This document shows, in pieces, positions 28,497-37,526 of a DNA stretch of 64,000 nucleotides. How positions within the stretch are numbered: the first letter of the stretch is position 1; the number at the start of each line of letters is the position of its first letter. A program made the translations under genes and the position numbers. This DNA is from an uncultured Caulobacteraceae bacterium (GTDB lineage Bacteria; Pseudomonadota; Alphaproteobacteria; Caulobacterales; Caulobacteraceae), in NCBI GenBank assembly GCA_903872075.1, contig CAIQJF010000083.1, positions 115,642-179,641 of the forward strand, in the 5' to 3' direction. The notes under the pieces were generated by a model. That model was not told the DNA's origin. It did not search any database and saw only the letters and a program-made list of their open reading frames with translations.

Positions 28497-29461
28497 CAGG
28501 CGGCTCCGGTGAGGAATCGGCGGGGATTGTCCACGAACAGGGTCTGAATGTCCGCCTCGCTGGCGCCGAGGGTCTTGAGTTCGGGGATCACGTGGCGGTG
28601 CATGTAGAGATACTGGTCGGGATTGTGATGGTAGTAGTCGTGGTGTTCGGGGATCGTCCCGTCCGCCTGTTCCTTGTGGATGTGCAGGCAGATGCAGTCA
28701 TGTGACGGGCACAGCCGCTCGGTCCAGCCGGCGTCCATCAGCCGCTTAAGGGTGACGGTGCGCATATGTGGGCTGACGTTGCGGCCGGGATAGCGGTCGA
28801 GACCGAGATAGCAGCCCTGATCCAGGATCCAGGTCAGGTATTCGGTGTCGGTGGTGTCGTTGCAGTGGTCGATCTTCACCCGGGTGAGGTCGACGCCCTC
28901 CTGTTTGAAGATGGCGATCTGCCGGCGGGCCACTTGGCCGGTCGGATAGGAGTGGACCATGATCGGCGCGCCGGTCTCCAGATGCGCCCGGGCCACGGCG
29001 CGGGCCATGACCTCCAGCGGCGGCGTCACCCCGTCCAGATCGGCGGCGCATTTGAGCATGCCGGCGCGGATGTCGGTGCCGCGGAAACCTTCCGTCAGAT
29101 CACGGACGAACTCGCGGGCCATCTGTTTCGGTCCCACCCCCATCAGGAAGCGCGGCACGTCCAGCCACCAGCCGGTGACGTTGATGATGTTGACGCCGGA
29201 CCCCTTCGCCGCGGCGACCAGCAGCGGCGCGTTGCGGCCGAGATCGAAGGTGGTGGCGTCGAGAATGGTGTCGATGCCGGCGGCCTTGGCGGTCTTCAGG
29301 CAGGCGATGGCGCGGGCCTCGCGATCGGGCCCCAGCAGATCCGGATAGGCCTCATAGAGGCCGCTGGCGGCCACCATGACGTGCTCATGCATCAGGGTGA
29401 AGCCGAGGCTGTCCCCGCTCAACGGCCCGAGGACGGACTGGACGGTATTGGCGCTGCTCAT
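28496..29461 (-). CDS. Phosphotriesterase-family metallohydrolase
   Basis: A 321-residue amidohydrolase-fold enzyme. Binuclear metal ligands are visible: HEH in TLMHEHVMVA, the bridging Lys of GMLKCAAD, His in IMVHSYPTG and KIDHCND, and Asp in CPSHDC. Bacterial members are lactonases, phosphotriesterases or aryldialkyl phosphatases. In this context (aldolase, dehydrogenase, TPP enzyme) lactone hydrolysis is the more likely activity (inference). It lies 6 bp after the TPP-enzyme gene. Confidence 0.87.
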   Translation of the reverse strand: MSSANTVQSVLGPLSGDSLGFTLMHEHVMVAASGLYEAYPDLLGPDREARAIACLKTAKAAGIDTILDATTFDLGRNAPLLVAAAKGSGVNIINVTGWWLDVPRFLMGVGPKQMAREFVRDLTEGFRGTDIRAGMLKCAADLDGVTPPLEVMARAVARAHLETGAPIMVHSYPTGQVARRQIAIFKQEGVDLTRVKIDHCNDTTDTEYLTWILDQGCYLGLDRYPGRNVSPHMRTVTLKRLMDAGWTERLCPSHDCICLHIHKEQADGTIPEHHDYYHHNPDQYLYMHRHVIPELKTLGASEADIQTLFVDNPRRFLTGAA

Positions 29462-29467
29462 GAAAAC

Positions 29468-31099
29468 CTACTCATTGGAGACGGTGATTTCCTTGTCGGT
29501 GATGAATTCCAGCAGCGCGGGCCGGCCGGCCTCGGTGGCGGCGATGCCGCGTTGCAGGGCCGCGACGATGTCATTCGGATCGGTGATCCGCTCGCCGTAG
29601 CAGCCGAAGGCCGTCGCCATGTCGGCATAGTGGCCGGAGATGTCCGTGGAGCCGTACTTGGCCTGGGAGACCGGCATGATCGGAATCTCGATGGCCATGG
29701 AGAAGTTGTTGAACAGGATCGAGAGGATCGGGATCCGCTCCCGCGCCGCCGTCTCAAGGTCCATGCCGGTGAACCCGATGGCCGCGTCGCCCCAGACATT
29801 GATGCACAGGCAGTCGGGCCGGGCCAGCTTCGCGCCCATGGCGAGGCCGAGGCCATAGCCCAGCTGGGTGGTCTTGCCCCAGCCGATATAGGTCAGGGGA
29901 TCGGTGGCCTCCCAGAACGGGGTGATCTGATCGCGCGGGCTGCCGGCGTCATGGGTGATGATGGTCTTCGACTTGTCCACCAGCCGGTTGAGTTCGGCGA
30001 TGACCCGGTAAGGGTTGATCGGCGCGGTGTTGTTCTCAAGCTTCGGCGCCCATTCGGCCAGCCATGCCGCCTTCAGTTCGGCGATCCGCGCGGGGACGCC
30101 GCTGCGCGCCGCGGCAGGCGCCTTGTCTAGCGAGGACATGGCCGCGCTGAGCGCCGACAGGGTCAGTTTTGCATCGCCGATCAGCCCGTGTTGGGCGACC
30201 ACGTCCTTGTTCAGGTCCATGGGGTCGAGGGTGGCGTGGATGATGGCCTTGCCGGGCGGCATCTGCACGCCGAACGCCGTCAGGGCGAAGCTGCAGCCAA
30301 TACCCAGGATGACGTCGGCGTCCTTCAGGAAGGCCTTCACCGGCCGCGGATTGGCCCGCCCGCCACTGCCCAGAGACAGGGGATGATCCTCGGGGAAGGC
30401 GCTCTTGCCTTCGATGGAGGTGGTGACCGGAATGTTCCACGCCTCGGCCAGGGCCTTCAGTTCATCCCAGGCCTTGGCGTAGTGCACGCCCTGGCCGGCG
30501 TAGATCACCGGGTTGCGGGCGCCGGCCAGCACCCGGGCCGCCTCGGCCACGGCCGCCGGATCGGGGCCGCTCTTCGCCGCGAAGCTGGGGACATAGACCC
30601 AGCTGTCGGGAACGTCCTCGCCCCAGACATCCATGGGCACCTCGATCAGCACCGGGCCCGGACGGCCGTTGCGCAGCTGGAAGAAAGCCCGCCGCATCAC
30701 CTCGGGGATCGCCTTGCCCATGGTGAGCGGTTCGGCCCATTTGGTGATGTGGCGCATGTTCTGGGTGGAGTTGAAGTTCGGATAGTAGTTGGCCAGCCGT
30801 CGCGGATAGCCGGCCGGGATCACCAGGATCGGCACGCTCTCGGAGAAGGCCTGGGCGACACCGCCGAAGGCGTTCTCGGCCCCTGGCCCGTGCTGCATGC
30901 AGAACACCCCGATCTTGTCGCCCGAGGTCACCCGCGCATAGGCGTCGGCCATGTGCAGCCCGACCCGCTCCTGCCGGACGATGACGGTGCGGATGTTCTC
31001 CTCCGCGGCCGCCTCGATCAGCGGATTGACGGGATAGGCGAAAAGGATCTCCACCCCCTCGGCCTTCATCGCCTTGGCGATGGCCTGAACGACCTTCAT
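29468..31099 (-). CDS. Thiamine-pyrophosphate enzyme, acetolactate-synthase-like
   Basis: A 543-residue TPP enzyme with the three usual domains. The N-terminal PYR domain has the activating Glu in VIVRQERVGLHMADAYAR. The central domain is FAD/nucleotide-like (PVIYAGQGVHYAKAWDEL). The C-terminal PP domain has the TPP motif WGDAAIGFTGMDLETA ... LFNN. It resembles acetolactate synthase, oxalyl-CoA decarboxylase and benzoylformate decarboxylase relatives, so decarboxylation or ligation of a 2-oxo acid is expected. The start at 31099 (MKVVQAIAKAMKAEG) overlaps the dehydrogenase stop by 4 bp. Confidence 0.85.
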   Translation of the reverse strand: MKVVQAIAKAMKAEGVEILFAYPVNPLIEAAAEENIRTVIVRQERVGLHMADAYARVTSGDKIGVFCMQHGPGAENAFGGVAQAFSESVPILVIPAGYPRRLANYYPNFNSTQNMRHITKWAEPLTMGKAIPEVMRRAFFQLRNGRPGPVLIEVPMDVWGEDVPDSWVYVPSFAAKSGPDPAAVAEAARVLAGARNPVIYAGQGVHYAKAWDELKALAEAWNIPVTTSIEGKSAFPEDHPLSLGSGGRANPRPVKAFLKDADVILGIGCSFALTAFGVQMPPGKAIIHATLDPMDLNKDVVAQHGLIGDAKLTLSALSAAMSSLDKAPAAARSGVPARIAELKAAWLAEWAPKLENNTAPINPYRVIAELNRLVDKSKTIITHDAGSPRDQITPFWEATDPLTYIGWGKTTQLGYGLGLAMGAKLARPDCLCINVWGDAAIGFTGMDLETAARERIPILSILFNNFSMAIEIPIMPVSQAKYGSTDISGHYADMATAFGCYGERITDPNDIVAALQRGIAATEAGRPALLEFITDKEITVSNE

Positions 31100-32148
31100 C
31101 GGTTGGGTCCCCGGTTCATGGGATAGGGCTGCCAGCGTTCCAGATCGACCCGCGGCAGCACAGTGGGATTGACGCAACTCATCGGCCAGCGGCCGCGCAG
31201 GACCAGGGCCACCTCGCGCGCGGCGCGGCGGCGGGTCTCGGGCCGCATGCGGGTCGTGGCCGAGGCCACGTGCGGGGTGACGATAACATTGTCCATGGTC
31301 AGCAGAGGATTGTCGGGGGCGGGCGGCTCCTGTTCAAGCACGTCTAGCCCCGCGCCGGCGATCACGCCGGCTTTGAGGGCGGCGATCAGAGCCGCCTCGT
31401 CGATGATCGGGCCTCGGGCGGTGTTGATCACGGCGGCGCTGCGCTTCATCCGCGAGAGAGCGTCGGCGTCGATGGCGTGTTCGGTCTCTGCGTTGTGCGG
31501 GGAATGGATCGACAGGAAGTCCGACCGCTCCAGGAGCTCGTTGAATCCGACCGGCTCGACGCCGGCCGCGGTGATCTCCAGTTCGCTGACATAGGGGTCG
31601 TAGGCGATCACGTGCATGCCGAAGGCCTTGGCGCGACGGGCGGTGCAGCGCGCCACATTGCCGAAGGCGTACAGGCCCAGGGTCTGGCCCAGCAGGCGCG
31701 GACTACGGCTGAGGATAGGCCTGGCCTGATACCAGGCGCCGTCGCAGGCCATGCGAGACATCAGCGGGGTCATGCGCGCCACATCCAGCAGCAGCATCAT
31801 GGCGTGGTCGGCCACTTCCTCGATGAACACGTCCGGCACATTGGTGACCACAAGGCCCGCGGCGGTGGCCGCGGCGATGTCGACCATGTCGACGCCTACA
31901 CTGCCCACCCCGATCACCACGCACTTCTCCAGGGCGGCAATGACCTGGGCGTCGATCATGAGGCCCCAGGAGGTGATGATGGCATCCACCTCGCGCACCC
32001 CGGCGGCGAACTCGGCGGGGGTGTCGGCGCGGATCTCGACGATGTCGGCGATGGGGGCCAGGGCCTCGAGCTCCAGCGACCAGCGCTGCTCCACCGTCTG
32101 GTTCTGGGCCTGTTTCGGCAGCTGAATGCCGACCTTCTTACGCGTCAT
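31096..32148 (-). CDS. D-isomer-specific 2-hydroxyacid dehydrogenase with altered NAD motif
   Basis: A 350-residue oxidoreductase. Catalytic residues of the family are in place: Arg in NTARGPIID, Glu in DVLEQEPPAPDNP, and His in VIVTPHVAS. The Rossmann loop, normally GxGxxG, reads YAFGNVARC, keeping only the middle glycine. NAD binding may thus be changed, or the protein may be a divergent subfamily. It is the second gene of the aldolase operon, 46 bp after the aldolase and coupled to the TPP-enzyme gene (ATGA). Confidence 0.87.
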   Translation of the reverse strand: MTRKKVGIQLPKQAQNQTVEQRWSLELEALAPIADIVEIRADTPAEFAAGVREVDAIITSWGLMIDAQVIAALEKCVVIGVGSVGVDMVDIAAATAAGLVVTNVPDVFIEEVADHAMMLLLDVARMTPLMSRMACDGAWYQARPILSRSPRLLGQTLGLYAFGNVARCTARRAKAFGMHVIAYDPYVSELEITAAGVEPVGFNELLERSDFLSIHSPHNAETEHAIDADALSRMKRSAAVINTARGPIIDEAALIAALKAGVIAGAGLDVLEQEPPAPDNPLLTMDNVIVTPHVASATTRMRPETRRRAAREVALVLRGRWPMSCVNPTVLPRVDLERWQPYPMNRGPNR

Positions 32149-32194
32149 GACCTCTCCATGTGTCCCGGGGCGCGTCTGCGCGCGCCGCCGCGGC

Positions 32195-32986
32195 TCAATA
32201 ACCGGTGTTCTCGCGTTCGCGCTTCTGAGCGCCTCGCGCGGCGGCGAGGTCGCTGGCGGCGGCCTGCATCATGAAGCCGGCGTCCGATCCCAGGGTGACG
32301 AAGTTGAACCCCGCCTCAAGACGCCGCTTGGCCCACTCCAGGCTGCTGGTGTGGATGCCGGCGGGCACCTTGTGGCGTTTGCAGGCGTCGAGGATTCTGC
32401 CCACCGTCTCCAGGTGGATTGGCTCGTCGGTGTCGCCCTTGGGCGGCAGGCCCAGGGCATAGGCCAGGTCCGAGGGGCCGATATAGACCCCGCCGAGGCC
32501 CGGCGTGGTGACGATCTCCTCGAGATTGGCGATCCCCTGAGGCGTTTCGATCATGACGATGCAGGCGATCTCGTCATTGGCTTCCTGGGCGTAGCCCTTG
32601 CCGCCATAGAGCGCGCCGCGGATCGGGCCGAAGGAGCGGCCGCCCTGGGGCGGATAGCGGCAGGCGGCCACGGCCGCGGCGGCTTCGGCGCGCGTATTCA
32701 CCAGCGGCACGATCACCCCCATGGCCCCGGCGTCGAGCACCTTGTTGATCTCGGCCAGTGTGTTGCCGGCCACGCGGACGATGGGGGTCGTGTCGGTGGT
32801 GGAGATGGCGGGCAGCATGTGGCGCAGGTCGCCGTAGTCCAGCAGCCCGTGCTGCAGATCGACGCACACCCAGTCGAAACCGGCCCCGGCGAGCATTTCG
32901 GCGGTGTGGGTGTTGGCGAGGCTGAGCCAGGCCCCGATGGTCTGTTCGCCCGCCCGCCACTTGGCCAGGGAGAGGTTCTTGCGCAT
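32195..32986 (-). CDS. HpcH/HpaI-family aldolase
   Basis: A 263-residue class II (metal-dependent) pyruvate aldolase. Signatures are AGFDWVCVDLQHGLLDYGDL, the Arg in TPIVRVAGNT, the metal-binding Glu in VMIETPQGIANLEEI and GVYIGPSDLAYALGL. The family cleaves 4-hydroxy-2-oxo acids to pyruvate and an aldehyde. It is the first gene of the minus-strand catabolic operon and diverges from an RraA-like gene. Confidence 0.92.
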   Translation of the reverse strand: MRKNLSLAKWRAGEQTIGAWLSLANTHTAEMLAGAGFDWVCVDLQHGLLDYGDLRHMLPAISTTDTTPIVRVAGNTLAEINKVLDAGAMGVIVPLVNTRAEAAAAVAACRYPPQGGRSFGPIRGALYGGKGYAQEANDEIACIVMIETPQGIANLEEIVTTPGLGGVYIGPSDLAYALGLPPKGDTDEPIHLETVGRILDACKRHKVPAGIHTSSLEWAKRRLEAGFNFVTLGSDAGFMMQAAASDLAAARGAQKRERENTGY

Positions 32987-33084
32987 GCTTTTTCGTGTCC
33001 CGGTCTGGTCGGTCGCGTTTCCTGCTGAGCAGGTTACCGCGTGACGCAGCGGGCGCCAGCCACCCGGAGGAGATTTCTTGAGGG

Positions 33085-33126
33085 TGCGGAATGTCCGCGC
33101 CTGCTGGCGGGGTCAGGAATTCCGCA
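33085..33126. promoter_or_regulatory. Inverted-repeat operator candidate in the aldolase/RraA divergent promoter
   Basis: tgcggaat (33085-33092) and attccgca (33119-33126) are exact inverted repeats, centres 34 bp apart. The left half also forms gcgga-atg-tccgc. The layout suits a dimeric or tetrameric regulator controlling both operons; no regulator gene is adjacent. Confidence 0.6.
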
Positions 33127-33192
33127 ATAGGCTCAGCTTGAGGCGCCGGGTCCCTTGAGAGGGCCCGCGTCATGCACCAGGAGAGGGACCCC

Positions 33193-33894
33193 ATGTTCGA
33201 GCTGACCGACGCGCTGATCGCCGCCTTGCAGAGGTTCGACACGCCGACAGTGTGCAACGCCCTCGAGGTCCTGGCCCCCCGCCGCCGGGGCTACGGCTTC
33301 ACCACCGAACAGCTGGTCTGCACCCGGCCCGAGCTGAAACCCATGGTCGGCATCGCGCGCACCGCCACCATCCGCAGCGCCCATCCGGGCGATCTGGCCG
33401 GACCCGAGGCCCGCGCCCTGTCCGACGCCTACTACGCCTATGTGGACGCCGGGCCGAAGCCGAGCGTCATCGTCATCCAGGATATCGACGAGCAAAAGGG
33501 CTACGGCTCCTTCTGGGGTGAGGTGAACAGCGCCATCCACGCCGGCCTGGGGGCCTCGGGCCTGGTCACCGACGGCGGGGTGCGCGATCTTCCCGACATC
33601 GCGCCCGGCTTTCAGATGCTGGCGGGGCGGGTGATCCCCTCCCACGCCTTTGTGCACGTGGTCGACTTCGGCCGGCCGATCACGGTGGCCGGGATGCGGG
33701 TCCGTGACGGCGACCTGATCCACGCCGATCAGCACGGCGCGGTGGTGATTCCTCATGAGCATGCCGCGGGAATTCAGGCCGCCGCGGAGAAGATCATGCG
33801 CCAGGAGCGGGTGATCATCGACGCCGCCCGCCAGCCTGGCTTCACCGCCGCCAAGCTCAAGGAAGCCCAGGGCCGCTCGGCCGAGATCCACTAG
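33193..33894 (+). CDS. RraA-like 4-hydroxy-4-methyl-2-oxoglutarate/oxaloacetate-type aldolase
   Basis: A 233-residue RraA-fold protein. The conserved GASGLVTDGGVRDLPDI segment carries the active-site Arg-Asp, with GSFWGEVNSAIHAGLGA before it. Family members include the class II HMG/CHA aldolases and oxaloacetate decarboxylases. The ATG at 33193 follows an excellent ribosome site (ggagaggga). It is the first gene of the plus-strand operon with LDH2 and amidase genes, opposite an HpaI-type aldolase, so both arms probably process 2-oxo acids. Confidence 0.85.
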   Translation: MFELTDALIAALQRFDTPTVCNALEVLAPRRRGYGFTTEQLVCTRPELKPMVGIARTATIRSAHPGDLAGPEARALSDAYYAYVDAGPKPSVIVIQDIDEQKGYGSFWGEVNSAIHAGLGASGLVTDGGVRDLPDIAPGFQMLAGRVIPSHAFVHVVDFGRPITVAGMRVRDGDLIHADQHGAVVIPHEHAAGIQAAAEKIMRQERVIIDAARQPGFTAAKLKEAQGRSAEIH

Positions 33895-33906
33895 GGAGCG
33901 CGCGCC

Positions 33907-34980
33907 ATGCTCGACCGTTTCAAGGTTCCCGACGACATCGCCGTGCGGATTGCGCCCGAGGCCATGCGCCTCACCGTGACCAACCTTTTCGCGGCGCTCG
34001 GCATGCCGGCGGCGGAGGCCGCCAGGTCGGCTGATGTGCTGATCTACGCCGACGTTCGCGGAATAGAGTCGCACGGCGTGTCCAACATGACCCCGCGCTA
34101 TGTCTCCTGGCTGAAGAAGGGCCAGGTCAACGCCGCGCCGGAGCCCAAGGTGTTGCGCGACACCGGCCCGGCCGTGACCATCGACGGCGACAGGGGGCTG
34201 GGCCTCGCAGTGGCTCCGCCCGCCATGGACCTGGCCATCGAACGCGCCCGGACCCACGGAATCGGCATGGTCGTGGTCACCAACGCCGCCCACTACGGCG
34301 CGGCGGCCTACTACGCCAACAAGGCTCTGGCCCACGACATGATCGGCATCTCCATGACCACCGGCGGCGTCCTGGTGACGCCGGTCCACGGGGCGGAGCG
34401 GATGCTGGGACTCAACCCGATCGGCATCGCCGCGCCGACATCGGTGGAGGTTCCCTTCATCTTCGACGCCTCCATGAGCTCCCTGGCGGCCAACAAGATC
34501 GTCCTGCTCAACCGCGTGGGCGGCAATGTGCTCCCGGGTTGGGTGGCGCGGGCCGACGGCTCGCCGGTGATGGAGGAGGCCCCGGTTCCGGATGGCTTCA
34601 TGATGCTGCCGCTGGGCGGCACCCGCGAGCTTGGCGCGCATAAGGGCGTCGGCCTGATGATGCTGGTGGAGGTGCTGACCACCATGCTGGCGGGCGGTGG
34701 CGGCGGTCCCCTGCGGCGGGGCGATTCCACCCACAACTTCCTCGCCTACAACATCGACGCCTTCAGCGACGCGGCGCTCTTCAAGTCGGACATGGACGCC
34801 TACGCGCGCCGGATTCTCGATTCGACACCCGCCCCCGGCGAGGACCGGGTGATCTATCCCGGCATCGAGGAGGCGGAGGCCGAGGCCGAGCGCCTGGCCA
34901 ACGGCATTCCCTATCACCCCGATGTCGTGGCCTGGTTCCGCAAGGCCTGCGATGACGCGGGAGCGGTTCACGCCCTCTGA
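33907..34980 (+). CDS. LDH2/malate dehydrogenase-type NAD(P)-dependent oxidoreductase
   Basis: A 357-residue enzyme of the LDH2/YlbC/DpkA fold. Visible are YADVRGIESHGVSNMTPRYV, the TNAAHYGAAAYYA segment, GLNPIGIAAPT and DASMSSLAANK. Members oxidise L-lactate, L-malate, ureidoglycolate or 2-oxo acids/imines. It lies 12 bp after the RraA-like gene and 41 bp before the amidase. The combination with an amidase is reminiscent of ureidoglycolate or imino-acid metabolism, but the substrate is not evident. Confidence 0.88.
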   Translation: MLDRFKVPDDIAVRIAPEAMRLTVTNLFAALGMPAAEAARSADVLIYADVRGIESHGVSNMTPRYVSWLKKGQVNAAPEPKVLRDTGPAVTIDGDRGLGLAVAPPAMDLAIERARTHGIGMVVVTNAAHYGAAAYYANKALAHDMIGISMTTGGVLVTPVHGAERMLGLNPIGIAAPTSVEVPFIFDASMSSLAANKIVLLNRVGGNVLPGWVARADGSPVMEEAPVPDGFMMLPLGGTRELGAHKGVGLMMLVEVLTTMLAGGGGGPLRRGDSTHNFLAYNIDAFSDAALFKSDMDAYARRILDSTPAPGEDRVIYPGIEEAEAEAERLANGIPYHPDVVAWFRKACDDAGAVHAL

Positions 34981-35021
34981 CGGGCGCCGTGGGGGCCATT
35001 GAGGAACGGGAAGACAGGGCA

Positions 35022-36455
35022 ATGATCAGTCGCGAAGACTATGTGAAGCATGATGCGGTGGCCTTGGCGGATCTCGTCCGGCGCGGCGAGGTGAGCGCGG
35101 CGGAACTCGCCGAGGCAGCCATCGGTCTGATCGAGGCCCACAACCCGGCGCTCAACGCCATCACCCAGCGCACCGACGATTTCGCCCGGGACGCCATTGC
35201 GGCCGGACTGCCTGACGGGCCGTTCAAGGGTGTGCCGGTGCTGCTCAAGGACCTGTTCGAGAACCTGCCGGGCGTGCCCAGCAACAACGGCTCGGCCCTG
35301 TTCAAGGGCTGGGTCCCGGCGTCTCAGAACACCATCGTGCGCAAGGTCCGCGAGGCGGGCCTGGTGATCGTCGGCAAGGCCTCCAGCCCGGAATTCGGCA
35401 TCATGCCGACCACGGAACCCCGTGCCTTCGGCCCCTGCCGCAACCCTTGGGACACCGGCCGTACTCCCGGCGGGTCGTCCGGCGGCTCGGCCGCGGCGGT
35501 GGCGGCGGGGATCGTGCCGGCGGCCACCGCCTCTGACGGGGGAGGCTCTATCCGTATTCCCGCCGCCTGCTGCGGCCTGTTCGGTCTCAAGCCCAGCCGT
35601 GGCCGGCTGGGCGCCGGCCCGGACGAGACCGAGGGCTGGAACGGCCTCGCCACCAGCGGCGTCGTCAGCCGCACGGTGCGCGACACCGCCGCCCTGCTCG
35701 ACGCCCTGGAGGGCGGCGATCCGGGCGAGCCCTACGCCGCGCCCGCCAAGGCCCGGCCCTGGCGCGACGAGGTCGGCCAGCCACCGGGGCGCCTTAGGAT
35801 CGCCGTCTCCCGGCGCACCCACACGGGGATGACCCTGCATCCGGACTGTGTGGCGGCCCTGGACGATGCGGCGAAACTGCTGGAATCTCTGGGCCACGAC
35901 ATCGTCGAGGACGACCCGCCGCTGGATCTCGACCGTTTCCAGGCCGACTTCTGGGACCTGCTGGCCGCCAACACCGCCGCCGACCTGATCGAAATGCGCC
36001 GTGTGTTCGGCCGGGCGCTGGGGCCGGAGGATCTTGAGCCCTGGACCTTCCACCTGGCCGGCTTCGCCGCGGGCCGTGACGTCGGCGACTTCATGCTGAG
36101 CTTCCGCAACCTGTGGCGCATGCACCGCCCCATGGGCCGCTTCCTGGAGTCTTACGACATCCTGCTCACCCCAACCCTGGGAACCCCGCCGCCGCCGATC
36201 GGACATCTCGACACCAGTCTCGACGATGGGCGAGAGCTGCTGCGGCGGGTGCAGGACTTCATCCCCTTCACGCCTCAGGCCAACACCTTCGGCAATCCGG
36301 GCGCGACCCTGCCCCTGTTCTGGAACGCTGAAGGGCTGCCCATCGGCGTGATGATCCAGGCCAGGCTCGGGGCCGACGACGTGCTGATCCGCCTCGCCGC
36401 CCAGGTCGAGGCCGCCCGGCCCTGGGCCGATCGTCACCCGCCGCAATGGGGGTGA
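35022..36455 (+). CDS. Amidase-signature family hydrolase
   Basis: A 477-residue amidase. The Ser-cisSer-Lys apparatus is visible: Lys in [13 protein letters not shown], the Gly/Ser-rich [16 protein letters not shown] and the nucleophile region [17 protein letters not shown]. Enzymes of this class hydrolyse carboxamides, ureas or carbamates. The ATG at 35022 is chosen over an upstream in-frame ATG because of the agggc ribosome site and the usual family start. It ends the RraA operon; a hairpin follows. Confidence 0.88.
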   Translation: MISREDYVKHDAVALADLVRRGEVSAAELAEAAIGLIEAHNPALNAITQRTDDFARDAIAAGLPDGPFKGVPVLLKDLFENLPGVPSNNGSALFKGWVPASQNTIVRKVREAGLVIVGKASSPEFGIMPTTEPRAFGPCRNPWDTGRTPGGSSGGSAAAVAAGIVPAATASDGGGSIRIPAACCGLFGLKPSRGRLGAGPDETEGWNGLATSGVVSRTVRDTAALLDALEGGDPGEPYAAPAKARPWRDEVGQPPGRLRIAVSRRTHTGMTLHPDCVAALDDAAKLLESLGHDIVEDDPPLDLDRFQADFWDLLAANTAADLIEMRRVFGRALGPEDLEPWTFHLAGFAAGRDVGDFMLSFRNLWRMHRPMGRFLESYDILLTPTLGTPPPPIGHLDTSLDDGRELLRRVQDFIPFTPQANTFGNPGATLPLFWNAEGLPIGVMIQARLGADDVLIRLAAQVEAARPWADRHPPQWG

Positions 36456-36520
36456 TCGTCAGGTCGCGCCGTCAGGACGGCGGGCTGAGATGTGGCGACT
36501 CCGAGCCGGCGCGTCGCAGA

Positions 36521-36543
36521 ACCCGGCCGCGGCGAGGCCGGGT
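36521..36543. terminator. Hairpin between convergent amidase and SDR genes
   Basis: Perfect 8-bp stem acccggcc / ggccgggt with a 7-nt loop. No T tract, but its position just before the SDR stop codon suits bidirectional termination. Confidence 0.6.
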
Positions 36544-36545
36544 GA

Positions 36546-37415
36546 TCATGCGACGGCCTTCAGGCTCACCCCAGGCGGCGGCGGCATGTCGTCGGGGATC
36601 ATGTAGTCGCCGCCGCCCAGGTCGTGGGTCGGATCGACGCGGTATTTGTCGAAGTCGCGCTCCCCCGCGTCGTAGAGCACGATGTCGTCGATCAGGAAGT
36701 TGCCAGTGAACTCGCGCGCCGGCTTGTTGAAGATGACGTAGGCGGCGTCAGCCATGATATCGACGGTGCGGCAGCCGCGCAGGCCCTCCTGGCCGGAGAC
36801 CGCGAACTCGATGGCCGCGGTGGCGATGCCGGTGCGCGGCCACAGCGAGTTGAAGGCGATGCCGTCCTCGCGAAACTCCTCGGCCATGCCCCGGGTGCAC
36901 ATGGCCATGACCAGCTTGGCGGAGGTGTAGGCCACATGGCGGCCGAGCCACTTGGCGCTCACGTCCAGGGGCGGGCTCATGTTCAGCACATGGGGATTGG
37001 CCGACCGCATCAGGTGAGGAATGCAGATCTTGCTGGTCAGAAAGGTTCCGCGCGCCGTGATCTGATGCATCAGGTCATAGCGCTTCATGTCCGTCTGCAG
37101 CGTGCCGGTCAGGCTGATGGCTGAGGCGTTGTTGAGCAGCAGGTCGATGCCGCCGAAGGTCTCCACGGCCCGGTCCACCGACGCCTGGACCTGGGCTTCC
37201 TCGCGCACGTCGCAGATCAGCGGCAGGGCCTTGCCCCCCGCCTTCTCGATCGCCTCGGCGGCCGAATAGATGGTGCCCGGCAGATGCTTGTGCGGTTCGG
37301 CGGTCTTGGCGGCGATGGCCACATTGGCTCCGTCCCGCGCCGCCTTCAGCGCGATGGCCAGGCCGATGCCCCGCGACCCCCCGGTCATGAACAGGGTCTT
37401 GCCCTTCAGGCTCAT
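36546..37415 (-). CDS. Short-chain dehydrogenase, HSDL2-like
   Basis: A 289-residue SDR. The NAD(P) motif FMTGGSRGIGLAIALKAA, LLLNNASAIS and the catalytic Ser/Tyr/Lys (NMSPPLDVSAKWL and AYTSAK) are intact. The long C-terminal extension and NSLWPRTGIATAAI segment place it with the HSDL2-like subfamily rather than classical FabG. The start at 37415 is set by gggaaggaa upstream. It diverges from the LLM operon; the intervening region has an element shared with another divergent promoter. Confidence 0.88.
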   Translation of the reverse strand: MSLKGKTLFMTGGSRGIGLAIALKAARDGANVAIAAKTAEPHKHLPGTIYSAAEAIEKAGGKALPLICDVREEAQVQASVDRAVETFGGIDLLLNNASAISLTGTLQTDMKRYDLMHQITARGTFLTSKICIPHLMRSANPHVLNMSPPLDVSAKWLGRHVAYTSAKLVMAMCTRGMAEEFREDGIAFNSLWPRTGIATAAIEFAVSGQEGLRGCRTVDIMADAAYVIFNKPAREFTGNFLIDDIVLYDAGERDFDKYRVDPTHDLGGGDYMIPDDMPPPPGVSLKAVA

Positions 37416-37444
37416 GGCGGTTTCCTTCCCTCGTTGCATCAAGG

Positions 37445-37473
37445 TTAGAACGCGTTAGAGCTTTGCGTCCAGG
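37445..37473. promoter_or_regulatory. Shared 29-bp promoter element, copy 1
   Basis: Contains the palindrome aacgcgtt followed by ctttgcgtc. It matches the element at 51631-51659 at 23 of 29 positions counted by eye. It lies between divergent SDR and LLM genes; a TetR-type operator is the simplest reading. Confidence 0.6.
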
Positions 37474-37526
37474 GTCCCGGTGAAGAGGGCCCGGCGGGGT
37501 TTCGGAAACCGGGAGGCGGATCGGCC

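Noticed and set aside
28766..30130. 454-codon plus-strand frame opposite the PTE-like and TPP-enzyme genes
   Set aside because: Gly/Asp/Arg-rich shadow of two clear genes.
33133..36446. Two long minus-strand frames opposite the RraA, LDH2 and amidase genes
   Set aside because: Shadows caused by base composition; the plus-strand genes have full motif sets.
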